Of a DNA stretch of 60,000 nucleotides, positions 49,401 through 60,000 are shown piece by piece. The stretch lies in assembly GCF_001949145.1 (NCBI RefSeq), contig NW_019091462.1:798253-858252 (forward strand), read 5' to 3'. Position 1 is the first letter of the stretch. Every line of letters begins with the position of its first letter. The stretch is from Acanthaster planci. Taxonomy: Eukaryota; Echinodermata; Asteroidea; Valvatida; Acanthasteridae. A program made the translations under genes and the position numbers. The notes beneath the pieces were generated by a model, which was given only the letters and a program-made list of their open reading frames with translations, was not told the origin of the DNA and ran no database searches.

Positions 49401-52400
49401 GGGGTAGTACACAACAGCAATGATGATATGTGACACTGATCTAGGAAACCGTGATGGTGGGACTTTAATCCAAACAATTTCAAGGTCCCCTGGGATTTCG
49501 ACATGAAGTTGTTGCAGATTTAGATGATGTTTATGTCCCCTTTTAAAATAGGTAAAACTCTCCTAAACTTGTGCAGGTCTTCCCGAGTTTTTGCACTCTA
49601 GTCAGAATCACAAAATTTTGAGATTAACACCTGTGATTACTTGGGGGATTTGAGCTTTGAGTAATCTGATCACTAATGCAATAATCTCAACCACTCAGCC
49701 CACTGCCAATGTTAACAGGATAATGATGCAGTGTGATTTTCAAATACCTTACAATGATTTTGATTTTGTTTTACCTTGATCCGTCACAGAACTCCACCAC
49801 TAACTTGTTGCCTTCAACCGCAGTGATTTTACTAGGTAGGTAATATGTCATGTTAACAGCGCTGGCCATGGCGAGGACATAATCACCGAGAGCAAAACGT
49901 TGACGACGTGAGAAGGCACCAAAGATGTGCTTGCAGTGTTGCTTGCTTGTCATATCATCTGGCCACTCCACAACAAAATACTGCCCTCGGTTGATGCGTT
50001 CCTTAACGGTGGCTATGGGAGAAATTTAAACAAAAATCCCAAATCTTCCCTTTATTTTTCAATGTCAAAGAAGCATGTGAATAAACACATAGCCTTGGAT
50101 TAGTATTTGGCTGAGAATGGCTGCTTAATGATTTGAAATGCTTTCAAAAGACTCGATTAGACAGAAACATACTTGGTTATATCTTCATTTTGATTTATAA
50201 AATGTTTTGAAATATATAATGAGAAAACTGCCGCAAACTACTGACTGCATGAACCTGAAATGTACTCAAAAAGTTGTAGGGCATGTCGTTGCAGTCCAGC
50301 AGAATTGTTCTTCAATGGAGCCAGTAATGATTGCCTCACTCACCTAAATAGTAGACACCATCCTCATTTCTCCTAGCAACAGCAGGGTGCCCCACCCAGC
50401 GATCTTCCCCAACCAAGATGGCTTCCTTGACCTCCTCATGGCAGTCTGGGGTCACATAGTACATCTCCTCCCTGGGTACGTCTGCAGTCTCTTCATCGTA
50501 GAATTCCACCTGATACCACAGATCCTGCAGGACCTTGGTAATGATGGCTGGACCGTAGCGGAAGGGGTGGCCTGGATGCAAGGCAATGACGTTATCTCCT
50601 TGCTAGTAGGTGGGGAAAAAATAAATCAAATAACATTGACAGCGTTGTTGGAGGACAGTGCACTCAAGACTTAAAGATTTCATATCATTTGAAATGTAGT
50701 TTATTACCAAACATCTGTCACATTTTTATTTGACACTTCTTGCTGACTTGGGAAGTCTCCCCTACTTGTACAATTTAAACCCTTTTGAAAATGGACTTTT
50801 CAGGAGTATTTTTTGGGGGGGGGTCTTACAGATCTTGGAGATAAACTTCTTAACAACATGTCTTTATAGAGAATTAAGCTATATCCTTTTATCAGTTTGA
50901 TTATGCACACATTACCTAGTGATGTACACATCTTTTAAGCTTATTTTCAGTTTTTGCAAAATATAATACTAAAGTAACAAGAAATGAGAAAGCTTGCACT
51001 TTTTACAAAGGGAGCAATGTTTGGACATTGCTGTGTGCCTTTACCTTTATCACCCTGTTTCCATCATCCTTGTCTGTCAAGATGTACTTGGTAGACACCT
51101 TCTGGATAGTTTCATTGCTGTCTTCAACATAAAACTCTGAGTCTTCACTCTTAGAGTTCACTGTTCCTAATGGTCAAAGGAAATTGAGAAAAAAAATGAA
51201 AAGCTTGAAGAATGATGTTTGTGGATTTATTTAGGCATATAAATGACAGTAAATACATGTATAGAAAAATATCTCAGTTTTAATAACTCTGACTGCAACA
51301 TTCAACAGGAAAATATAAAAGGAGATATTTTTGGCTACAGCAAGGCTTTTGCCTCTCTATCTGCAAATATCTTTTTAAAAATTCAGCTTTGTTTACAATA
51401 ATGGAAAAATTGTTCCATGACATCCAATGAAAGGAGTAGAAAGGCCATTTGACTGATACCAAAGACAAACAATAACATTACTGTGTATATCATTCCACAC
51501 TCGTCAGTGTTTCACTTTTTGAAATAAATTGATTAGATGATTACCCAACAACTTTTTACTCATTGGTAAACGTGAAATTCTGTTCATAATGGTATTATTG
51601 TGCCTGTATAAAATGGAACCCTTTTTTCTTTTTACTATAAGTTCATCAGAATTTTTGATCACGGAGGAATAGATTTACAGAGCAGTGATTTACACAGTGA
51701 CCAATGCAAATTTTAAGCGTGAAATCAAACTTTAAATCGTTCACATTTGTCTTAATTATAACAAGATGAATGGTAAAACTGTTTTGCAAATGAAACCATT
51801 TAGTGTGTGTGATACATTAAGGCAACACCTGCCTTCATAGCAAGGACTCAGGCAACCAAGCTGTCACAACCAGGTGACAGAATCATCAATATTTAATGGA
51901 ACCCATTTGCAGGCTTGAATAAGTGAAACATTAGAATGAGAAGTAGAGAGGCATAAGTGAGGCTAAATTGCCAACAATTATCAGGAGAAGGGGAAAACTG
52001 GCAAAGTTGCTTCAGTATAAAATTAGGCTGGTGTCACTTTGGTTCAACACCCACACTGTGGTAATTACCGCCCTCAGACATTTTACTCGTGCTCAGATAA
52101 TTTTGCTCCGACATGGGAATAACCCCTCATATCTGTAAGAACTGATTTTGCCCTTCTCTTTTAGTGTTCTCCATGGATAAAAAAATACCTCTGTGATGGT
52201 TTTATAAGAGAGGAGTCACTGAACAATTTACACTGCCAACTGGCTTGGGATAGATGTGTATATGATCTGTATAACATTGCCACTGGAAGTGTCAACATTA
52301 TCTTTATGAATAAGTCAGTAGCTGAACATGGTGAATGAGAGGTTAATGATATAGAACAAATATGTAACCCGAGGCCGAAGATTTCGTGTGTGAGGACCAG

Positions 52401-55400
52401 TGAATAAAACAAAGAAAGTTGAGAATTGAGCCAGTCACTGAATGTAATTACTCACTGATAGTATTTGGATGAGCAATCAAGTTAAAAAGGCATGAATCTT
52501 TTTTTCTTTTCTTTGAAAAGTGAGTGTTAAAACTGGATTCTTATTATCTCATCATGCATTGATGTGTTTGCTTTATTTTTTTATATTTTTTAAGTTTGTA
52601 CTAATCTTGAAGCCTGTAATTAATAATGAAGATTGTTTGTTTTGTCCATTTTTTGTTTACAATATTTGCCCAGTACATCAATGAATGGATTAAATATCAT
52701 GTCAAAACAATCACAAGTTTCTTTTTAGTTTTATTTGGGCAAACACGTCACGATTTACCATTTTCTATGAAAGTGTTTCAGTGGTCACTTATTCTTTCAA
52801 AAGGAGAAAATACATCTTAAACTTCTTAGCTGTTTGGGGGATTTGGATTTTCTTTTAGGTTGAAACCTGAGAGACTTACCTCTATAGAACCAGCCATCTT
52901 CAGGAGACTGAGCCAAGACTTCATCGCCGATGTCAATCTTTCTCTTGAAGTCAGCTTCATCTACTCCATCATCATCATCATCCCCAGCCCATGCAAGCTC
53001 CATGGCACCATCTGCTTCCCCATCCACAGCCTCATCTTTGCCCTTGTCTTCCTCCTCCTCTTTCTCTTCCTCCTCAGTTCTCTCAGCATCTTCATTAATG
53101 CCCCCTGCACCCACTGCTATCTCATCCCCATCCAGGCCTGTGGAACAAATATATTTCAGATATATTCCCACTGAATAAATTATGCTGCTTACCAAAGCAC
53201 ATTGGCATAAGGGTCATGAGAGTAACAGAAGCTTCTCCCCGCCCCCCAAAACGGTTAATTAAAACTATAAACAAACAAGCAAACCTGTCAACACAAAATT
53301 AAATTTGTGACAAAAGACTGCCTCCAGAGCAAAGACAATGACAAATTAGGGGACTGGCGTTTAGAGCCTGAGAGTTCAGTTGGTAGAGAACTTCCACAGT
53401 ATTCAACAGACTGTGGGTTCAAATCCCACTCAAATGTTTCACTTAACGGTGCTTTTTTAGACTGTTAGAAAGAAATGAAAATGACCTTTTCTTTGTCATG
53501 GACATGAGTAGTTAGACTATCAAAACTGTGTCTCTTTAATGAAAGCATTCTACTTTCAGATTTATATTACGACTGGTTATTTTGTAACTGAATGACTTCC
53601 TTCTTGGTGGTTAGGCCTTGTCCCTCTCATGACTATTAAATTAGACAGGCCACTGATGATGAATTCATTACCTGCTTTGTTTCAAACATAATCAAAAGAG
53701 CATTTCAAATCAGTTTGTCTGAAACAGAACATTTTTTGCTCAGTTGAGAACATTTCTATGCAACATCCAGATGTTGTGGGACATGTGCAGATAGAAGAAC
53801 CATGCTGAAAAAATATTTCTATAAAATTAGCACTGAGGAAATTTGCTTCAGAGTTTTAAAAACCAGTTCAATGAGGAGAGCATTAAATTGAGGAAGTAGA
53901 TTCCCCTGCAGGGATTACAAATGACCCATCATTATGGACAAATTTGTAAATTCTCACTTTGCCTGCCAGAGTGTTTTAATAGGATGACTGTTTAAGTCAT
54001 TTAACGGGTAAGGGCTTACACGAATATTAAGACTGATGTAGAAAACATGCGTGTCTGTGCTAAGTCATGATAAAAAACACAGCCTATTAGGAAATGAAGA
54101 AGACAAATTTGCTATGGTACAAAGAATGACTGCGGTATAGTTTGGTGATCAATCTTCTGTGAATCCAAAGCACTATGGCTTAAAGGAACACAGGAGCATA
54201 AACAGGACGTATCTTTCTTTTTTCCCAATATCAGACCACACTGTTTGATCTTTCCGCTGACTGCCATTCATTCATCACAGACTTATTACTGCCTATCCAT
54301 CATGTCGTTGCCATTCATCCATTCATGCTACATTCATAATTTCTGGAATGCACTGTGGGTCAAAGAACTGTCTTGCCGACAATCCAGAAATAAAAAAAGA
54401 AAAAGTCTGCCCCATGCAAAAGAAAAAATTCATTTACTTTGGATACGTAGAAATGTGTCTGCAAAAAGTTAAAGGAATTTTAATTTCCTTTTTTTTTTTT
54501 CTTAATGAATTTTTTCAGTCAACTTCCACTCATCAATAATTCTTTATCAGGCCATTTGTCATCCTTTGTCAAGATAATTTTGTTTTCATACTTCTTCGAT
54601 TGCCATCTTCTCTTCCTCACTTCATGAGTTTCAATCTTTTTCACATACTCTTCATAATTTTGAAGGTTTTCCTTTTTTTCCTTACCTTCTGTCTGGGACC
54701 TAGTCCTTTCCATTTCTTCATCCAGCCTTAACTTTTCCTGGAGTTGTTTCTCCAAATCATCCTGTTTTCCCTTCAAAGAACTGTACTCGTTTTCCAGTAA
54801 TCCATGCTTACTTGACATATCATGCAACCTGCAGGGTGAATACAAAATAAGAATTATAGCCAATCTTTGCTGATTTTATCGCCCTGTCAAGTTGTACAAT
54901 TTTATATAACTTGATGTTTGATTGTGCCCAAATTTTGCAAATTTAATGATAAATTTTAGAACATTTGTACCATATCAAACGCAATCTGCAGATAGATAAG
55001 TATTGATCAACCAACATGGTATCCCTTGTGTTCACCCACCGCTGCCGGTCTACCGTTTAGTTAATACCCAGGTTTGTATGGGGTGGCACATGACGGGTGA
55101 GCAGTGTTCTGGTCACATCTCCAACAAATATGGCTTTGAATTCTGATCAAACGGTGAAGAGCCTTAGTCAGTGTTCAATACCATGTTGTAGTCTCATATG
55201 GAATCACCGCACGGCGTGTTGCCAACATAGCATGCAAAGCGTGCAACACAACGTGGAAAATATTTCTTACAGGAGTTTCTCTGGAGATAAGCCCCACATA
55301 TATATTTGTAAAGGATATTAGTAATGTCAGACATGATAAAGCCCAAAGTGCTACTTTTTTTTTAAAGTGATATTAAGTCATTTTATGCAACATCGTCCTT

Positions 55401-58400
55401 TTAGTGTCCAAAGAAGCCAGTACCCATCCTTCATATATCATAAAGCAATTTTTATAGATACTATTTAACCCTACAAATTTCAAATATAAAGTGGACTTTC
55501 GATTAAATAATGACTTGCTGAGACACAATAAGCTCTTGGCATGAACCAAATTTAAGGTCTTTGAATCTTCCTTTAAAAAACGTAGCAAGCTAATGAGTTT
55601 CAATGCTGGCTTCACCTTTATGAGTAATTTCTTGGGAAAACTCCCGATGCAAGAATGTCATGATATTTTTTACAGGAACAGAGGAAATCAATGAATTTCA
55701 CTGCTTGAAAAAGGCTACTGCTGCACTAGATGACTGAATAATAACAAAATTACATAAGATGTCTCATTTCCATCACAAAAGCTGTGCTGGTGTTCCGTGT
55801 TCAGCCTTGAACAATAAGCAAAACTAAGTGGAGGGAGGAAATACATGTGGTATAAACCAGTTCTTGATGGCTATTGCTGTAGGCAATTAAAAACAGAGTG
55901 TTTCTTTATCAGTAACATAGACGAAGACCTTTGAAATACCAAATGTGGTCTGCATATGAAACTTCAGGGCAAAAATAACATAAAGTAAATAATACAACTA
56001 ATGTAATTGTAAAAGTTTTGGTCTCTGACATTTCCTTAATGTATGTAAAAGTTACAATGGGACTTGATTGAGATTTATCTTCAACTGGAAAGCAGAACAT
56101 GGGATAAAGGGAAGTGTGCACCATGGTAACAAGGGTACCTTATAAAATTGCTGATATTAAATCAACTCAAATGCATGTTGAATTTTCAAGTGAAACTTTT
56201 TCCAATTACCTGCCAGTACTATTTAGCAGAATGTTTCATCTTTAACATGCCCTTTCTCCCCAACACCTTTTCCTTATTCCAACCAACACCTCAACCACTT
56301 GACAGATTATTCATGAAACCAGTGATGTCCTACTTTAGGCTGCCAGGTCCTCTGAGACTAACTAGGCCCCTCTCCTGTCCTCCTGACTGATTTGCAGTGC
56401 CCTGGCAACGATGTGTGATGATTAACACATATCATGCTCTGGAGCTCATTACTTGGACTTAATTGACCTACATAGTCTGTGGAAGCACCGATAGATTGTT
56501 GTGTATTATCTGTTTGTTTCATTATTATTTGATTTGATGAAAGGTGGGGATACAAAGTGAGGGCAGATGTCGTCCTTTGCCTTGGAAGTGTTTTACTATT
56601 ATCAAGAATAAAGACAGTCTTGGTAAGATGTTATTCTTTTTAAATCTACATCTTGACCTATTACAATGGTTGAGTTGTGGTTAGGCTTACTTCTTTTTGA
56701 CACGTCTTTAGAGAAACGAGTTATGACAGATACGGAACAGATTGAACTGTATTAATTTTTTTGCTACATGACTACTTTTATTTGGCAGAACTAATATGAA
56801 ATAAATTTGAATTAAGCAAACATATCAGTTCTCAGTCGCAGGTGTCATTATCAATCAAGGTATGAGTTCACTGTGCACTGAGTTTAAACTATATCTTTTC
56901 TGCTGAAAAAAAGTTCTCTTTGAAAGATGATGCATTTACACAACTGAGGAACATAAATTCAAACCACATAACTCCTGACCTGTCATCTAATTCCCTGCGT
57001 GTTGTCTCCAGCGTGTCATGCTCTTCTTTGAGTAGACTGTGTTTGCCCTTCAGCTTGGAGTGTCGTTTCTGCAGTTTCTGGTGTTGTCTGGTGGTGGTGT
57101 CATAATCGCGTTGCAGTTGCGAGTGTTTATGCAGCAAGTCATCATGTTTCTGTAGCAGTTGGTTCTGGTGGTCATCCATCAGTTTTTGCTGTTTGAAACT
57201 CTCCTTCAATTCCTCCTGCAATACCTGCCAATTAACACCACTGATATTCACTCTCTAGTTGGGTTTATTTCTTTTTCATTGGGTGGCTAGATAGAGGAAA
57301 GTGGGATAAAATTGCTAGAGTCGGCACTCTTTAATTGTAACATATCAATCTGAGAGAGTTGGGAGGTTTAATTTGACTTTAATTAATATCAGGTTTTTCC
57401 TTCAATTTTTAAAACTTTTACTTTGTTTTTCCCATTCAGACAGATGTGAAGATCGTAAGAAACAGGTTTGACTACCCTCCCAATAAAAAACAAAGGAAAC
57501 CCCTGTTTTTTTTTTCTCTTCTGTAAAGGGTAATATTCAACTGAAAATCTCCAAGCATGGGTCTGAGCATGTGATCTTGAGAAGGTTGAAAATGAAGACT
57601 GTGGCTTTTACAGCCTTCATTGGTGTCTCCTTCACACACCCTCCTTAAAAAACAACACTTACATACAAGATTTTGTTATCAACTTATGATTAACATGGGA
57701 GAACCCAATTTGTAAAAAGTTGTCAGGGGATATTTTACTATTTTACCTAGTGAACAAACCCTTTTAAACGTATTGTATGGCAAAAAATCTTTCCCTTCCC
57801 AAAATACTAAACTGTGCTTGAAAAATGTAGACAAAAATATAGATTGTAAGAATTTTTACCATACTCAAGGATATTTTTCACATATTTTTGCCAAGTAAAA
57901 TACACAGCCCCAGATCTACTTCTGAGGAAAAATACATCTGCATTGTTGAAGTAACGTTGACATAACTTGCTATAATTGGATCAATGGTGAGAGCTTCTTC
58001 CCTTTTCACATATTTTTCATCCTACTCTGAATGGCTCCTCACTTTTGTCATCTTCAAAAGCCTGTAACATGTTACTAAGAAAACACTGGGCAATTGAAGA
58101 GCCCATCAGATGCTGAAGGTAATCTATACTAGTTGTTGTCTCGAGGGAGGAGGGAAGCGAGAAGACTGATTCCCTCCTCTAATATTAACACTTGCTTCAA
58201 TTCTGTTTGACTGTGCTCGGTCGGCACACTGTGGGAACACATCTAATCCGTTATTTGTTTGTGATTCACAGATCTGTGTCGGCCAGAAATCCATCAGTGA
58301 AAGCTATTCCTGTAATATTCAACCATGGATTCAGGTGTCCACCTTAATTTTTTTTTTTTTCCCGTTTTGCCTCTAGGTGCCAATGGGGAAGCTCATAATG

Positions 58401-60000
58401 AGAACTGTGCCACAAACGATGAAAGAGAGTAGTATTGTGTAGCAACAAAAAAATTCTCCCATATCCCTGTACTTGACAGAGTGCTGAGAGACAAACACTC
58501 ATACCAGGGGAACCAATTTAAGACATGTGGGCAAAAACTTGAAGCACTTACAATTTTTATGATTGGATAGCCCACTTGCAGGCATAAAAATCAAAGAAAA
58601 ATGTCGGGAATGCCTGGGAACGGTAATATCAGCAAGTGGACTTCCTTGATGAAATAAATGTTGTAATTTAGCTTGAGCACAGCTGTTAGCATTTGATAAG
58701 GTTATGCTGGTATGTATCATGATTCCCCAAGACTGTCTTTTGGCACTAAGATATTAGACCTCTTTTGGTAACGACACAAGCATTCCCAAGGGATCCTGAT
58801 GACTGTATTACTTGATCCTGGTCAATGACTGGGAATTCTCAGGAATTACTTTGCTGTATACACTTGAAAGTTGAGGAAAATGAAAATCAAACTAAGATTG
58901 TGCCAAGTACACTTCTCCTTGGAAAAATTTCTGAACACACTTGCCAGTTGTTTTCATTTGGAATTTTCATGCCTAAATCAAATGAGTACATTCACTCATA
59001 AAAAATCTGTGCCACCAACCTCTGAAGATAGACATGTTAATTTCAAAAGGTTCATCACTTCTTTGTAATTCTAAAAGAACTTATACCAAGTCAGCAGAGA
59101 TATTGTATATAATACTTCAGCTTTGTATTTGAATGCAATCTGAATCATACTAAAGTTTTTACAAAAAAAACACTGTACAGAGCCAGAAATGTTTGATTAA
59201 TCAACCTTGACAAATGAGAATTCCTGTTGGACTAATGTCAGTGTAGCAGCTGCACATTTTAGATATTATGAATGCATTAATCATCCAGTTCATTCCAACA
59301 TGTCCAAGGCCATGTGAGCATAACTAAGTGACATTCAGCCCCTCATTTGAAATTACCGGTATACTTTCTAGTTCCTTCTTAATGGCTCCAAAGGCCATTC
59401 ATGAAGTACACTGCAAGAATGAGTCCTCATGACCAGGACACCTTATTTTGTGCGTAGCCCATTCTTCCATGTGTAATTCTGCAACCACAAATGAGGACTT
59501 CTTGTTAACATGCTAGCGCAAAATTTGCAGCATCACAGTGGGATCCATCATTGAAAGTTTTTGAGTCCCTGGACAGGCCATTTTACAACTGCACTCTTGA
59601 TTTCCTCCATTTATTGTTGTTATTAATCATACATTTTCTCTTTTTGCATGATTTCCATACATGAATTCAAAAATGAATTAGAGGGTGTCATTTATGAAAC
59701 CACTGATTTCCAAAAACACAAAAACGTTTAAACAAGACCTCTGCATGTAACACAGCAAGGCATGCATTACTGTGCAAAGGTGTAAGAAAATATTTAAAAT
59801 CCTTGCTTGATTATTGGGGTTATTGAAGATTGCCTTGATGTTGATCTGACAACTAATCATGACCATTCCTATATTTTTGAGCAAGGGGTCATAACACAAT
59901 CTTTCCTTTACTCAATATGTTTGTGGGGGCTGATTTATGATGTAGTCTTACCTGCTGTGTTTGTATGTGTTCCTCATGCTGCTCTCTCATTTGTTGCTGT
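46148..60000 (-). CDS. Coiled-coil protein with four Tudor-like (DUF4537-type) units, eight exons, 5' end off the window
   Basis: Exons in order are 59952-60000 (partial), 56980-57224, 54686-54828, 52880-53137, 51045-51166, 50344-50602, 49775-50012 and 46148-46415. Phases 0, 2, 1, 1, 0, 1, 2 agree at every junction. About 526 residues are visible: a Gln/Lys/His-rich coiled coil (about 1-144), an acidic stretch with EEEEKEEEED and DDDDD (about 150-205), four Tudor-like units (about 210-440) and a Ser-rich tail ending ISLAADEW. The units share the pattern G(D/H)xVxA...(Y)xx(G/A)TV...(V)(E)(F/W)xDxxx, as in DUF4537 proteins such as C11orf16 and VWA3B. I cannot say which, if either, is the ortholog, and no VWA domain is visible. 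Tudor-like folds often bind methylated ligands or proteins, but no ligand is inferred here. The gene lies in a CpG-poor block and its last intron carries a LINE. Confidence 0.85.
46834..46887 (+). repeat. 18-bp tandem repeat, three copies, in the LINE 3' region
   Basis: The unit acatgtgagggaaataat occurs at 46834-46851 and 46852-46869, and in diverged form at 46870-46887. Confidence 0.9.
46917..47031 (+). repeat. G-rich low-complexity tract in the LINE 3' region
   Basis: The plus strand has many closely spaced runs of three or more G, such as ggggaggggggatgg and gggtggggtgggtgggg. The LINE transcript from the minus strand would be C-rich here, so this cannot be a coding stretch; the frame on the minus strand is only Pro/Thr/Ser repeats. 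Confidence 0.8.
47251..49550 (-). pseudogene. Dead LINE ORF2 (endonuclease plus reverse transcriptase)
   Basis: The protein is recognisable but spread over several frames. Reverse transcriptase blocks are QFGNRKGLSTTHCLIDLLH, LADYSTAFDRIDHNI, HAGVPQGTKLVPIVFSALFN, YVDG where YADD is expected, and TVKLLGVHI. Breaks include a frameshift at a C-run near 49391-49398 and others between about 49230 and 47990. Loss of the catalytic Asp pair makes it inactive whatever the frame. The last part (about 47260-47560) is the conserved C-terminal domain with NRQQNQLEKIQKRVLKLMLG. Confidence 0.92.
49775..50012 (-). CDS. Tudor-like/coiled-coil gene, end of unit 3 and most of unit 4
   Basis: The acceptor is aatttctcccatag (phase 1) and the donor GATCAAG|gtaaaa (phase 2). 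It encodes GQYFVVEWPDDMTSKQ, a linker with FGAFSRRQRF, then unit 4: ALGDYVLAMASAVNMTYYLP and NKLVVEFCDGS. The frame hits a stop two bases into the intron. Confidence 0.93.
50344..50602 (-). CDS. Tudor-like/coiled-coil gene, unit 2 and start of unit 3
   Basis: The acceptor is ccccacctactag (phase 0) and the donor TATTTAG|gtgagt (phase 1). Unit 2 runs QGDNVIALHPGHPFRYGPAI to WYQVEFYDEETADVP. Unit 3 begins VGHPAVARRNEDGVYYL and is completed in the next exon by ATVKERINRGQYFVVEW. The GDxV and YxVxFxD spacing is typical of Tudor-like folds. Confidence 0.93.
51045..51166 (-). CDS. Tudor-like/coiled-coil gene, end of unit 1
   Basis: A 40-codon exon with acceptor tttgaccattag and donor ATAAAG|gtaaag. 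Read across the preceding junction it gives FYRGTVNSKSEDSEFYVEDS, the continuation of the first Tudor-like barrel, and ends DKDDGNRVIK just before QGDNVIALHPG of the next unit. It was found from splice signals and phase because its open frame is too short to stand out. Confidence 0.88.
51167..52879. other. Intron of the Tudor-like gene
   Basis: AT-rich and CpG-poor; nothing recognised beyond chance frames. Confidence 0.7.
52880..53137 (-). CDS. Tudor-like/coiled-coil gene, acidic exon with start of Tudor-like unit 1
   Basis: The acceptor is tttgttccacag and the donor TAGAG|gtaagt, both phase 1. It encodes an acidic low-complexity stretch (EEEEKEEEED, later DDDDDGVDE), then FKRKIDIGDEVLAQSPEDGW and FYRG, the first two strands of a Tudor-like unit. 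Open frames on the opposite strand here are shadows of the acidic repeat. Confidence 0.9.
53138..54685. other. Intron of the Tudor-like gene with the SINE-like unit
   Basis: Holds the tRNA-derived unit at 53366-53436; otherwise nothing recognised. Confidence 0.7.
53366..53436 (+). repeat. tRNA-derived SINE-like unit in a Tudor-gene intron
   Basis: It contains ttcagttggtagagaac, which matches the D arm and A box with a paired GTTC/GAAC stem. It also has a fully paired T arm gtgggttcaaatcccac with a good B box. The acceptor stem does not pair and the anticodon region is atypical, so it is a retroposed relic, not a functional tRNA. Confidence 0.7.
54686..54828 (-). CDS. Tudor-like/coiled-coil gene, second coiled-coil exon
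   Basis: The acceptor is ttcaccctgcag. It reads LHDMSSKHGLLENEYSSLKG and on to ERTRSQTE. The frame stays open past the chosen donor (GAAG|gtaagg at 54685), but that donor matches consensus and gives the phase 1 that the next exon needs. The read-through residues to 54522 are Lys-rich and are treated as intron. Confidence 0.8.
54829..56979. other. Intron of the Tudor-like gene
   Basis: CpG-poor; no exon, repeat or RNA gene recognised. A further small coiled-coil exon is unlikely because flanking phases match directly. Confidence 0.65.
56980..57224 (-). CDS. Tudor-like/coiled-coil gene, coiled-coil exon
   Basis: The acceptor is ttaattggcag (phase 0) and the donor GACAG|gtcagg (phase 2). All 81 codons are heptad-like: VLQEELKESFKQQKLMDDHQ, then repeated KH(D/S)xLxxxH units such as LLQKHDDLLHKHSQLQ and KLKGKHSLLKEEHDTLE. 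The recurring K-H-x-x-L spacing suggests an internally duplicated coiled coil. Confidence 0.85.
57225..59951. other. Intron of the Tudor-like gene
   Basis: CpG-poor, with T-runs at 57505 and 58350. No exon recognised, though a phase 0-0 coiled-coil exon could have been missed. Confidence 0.6.
59952..60000 (-). CDS. Tudor-like/coiled-coil gene, partial exon at the window edge
   Basis: It reads QQQMREQHEEHIQTQQ up to the donor CAGCAG|gtaaga in phase 0. This is the same Gln/His-rich coiled-coil style as the next exon, which starts in phase 0. It is cut by the right edge. With only 49 nt visible the call depends on phase and composition. Confidence 0.7.

Larger units (their letters stand above)
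46577..49550 (-). mobile_element. 5'-truncated CR1/Jockey-like non-LTR retrotransposon (LINE)
   Basis: It sits in the last intron of the Tudor-like gene, same strand. Reading from 49550 leftward: the end of an APE-type endonuclease (LEIVWIKVPPSRF, later RDFNQLN where GDFN is usual, then SDHNSIVW at about 49140), a linker with PWMTPEVKKVIQQRQ, then the reverse transcriptase, then a 3' region ending in a short AAT microsatellite at 46577-46593. An AAT-type tail is common for CR1/L2-like elements. The 5' part (ORF1 and the start of the endonuclease) is missing. No clear target-site duplication was found. Confidence 0.93.

Noticed and set aside
52860-53178. Plus-strand Ser-rich frames of 104 and 82 codons
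   Set aside because: Shadows of the acidic minus-strand exon (GAA/GAT repeats read as Ser/Phe/Leu).
54522-54685. Extension of the coiled-coil exon to the stop at 54519
   Set aside because: A strong donor (GAAG|gtaagg) with the right phase lies at 54685, and the only donors further on either break phase or match consensus poorly.
1-60000. CRISPR array, bacterial operon or phage-like module
   Set aside because: No regularly spaced repeats, no Shine-Dalgarno-led gene runs; the intron-exon structure is eukaryotic.

Overview
This is eukaryotic, metazoan DNA. Coding sequence is broken into short exons with GT-AG boundaries, most of the window is intron or spacer, and there is a decayed LINE, several foldback/MITE-like elements and tRNA-derived repeats. 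There is no operon structure. The proteins and repeat types fit an invertebrate bilaterian, perhaps a marine deuterostome, but the species cannot be fixed from the sequence alone.

Two protein-coding genes can be supported, both on the minus strand. (1) Positions 36236 down to 1261 carry the alpha subunit of nitric-oxide-sensitive soluble guanylate cyclase. Six exons join without a phase conflict: 36003-36236, 10495-10565, 10195-10265, 6009-6187, 5152-5712 and 1261-1746. They give 534 residues: a Ser-rich N-terminus, an H-NOX-like domain, the PAS-like HNOXA domain, the linking helix and the first part of the catalytic domain. The rest of the cyclase domain lies off the left edge. The first intron is 25.4 kb and holds most of the repeats. 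(2) From the right edge (60000) down to 46148 run eight phase-compatible exons of a coiled-coil protein with an acidic stretch, four Tudor-like (DUF4537-type) units and a Ser-rich tail. Its N-terminus is off the right edge. Its last intron contains a dead CR1/Jockey-like LINE on the same strand.

Between the genes (36.2-46.1 kb) there is no convincing coding sequence. This spacer holds a CpG-dense patch upstream of the guanylate cyclase start, a small terminal-inverted-repeat element at 42.8 kb, four NRF-1-like palindromes at 43.55-43.68 kb, and three degenerate tRNA-like units in opposing orientations at 43.75-44.2 kb. At about 44.4 kb the base texture changes: CpG is common to the left and scarce to the right. 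That pattern is what mosaic gene-body methylation in an invertebrate would produce.

The long open frames elsewhere lack recognisable domains, splice context or homologous motifs and are treated as chance. No wholly novel system could be demonstrated. The most unusual items are the four-Tudor coiled-coil protein, the NRF-1/tRNA-like cluster with the CpG boundary beside it, and the large foldback element at 21.46-21.94 kb.
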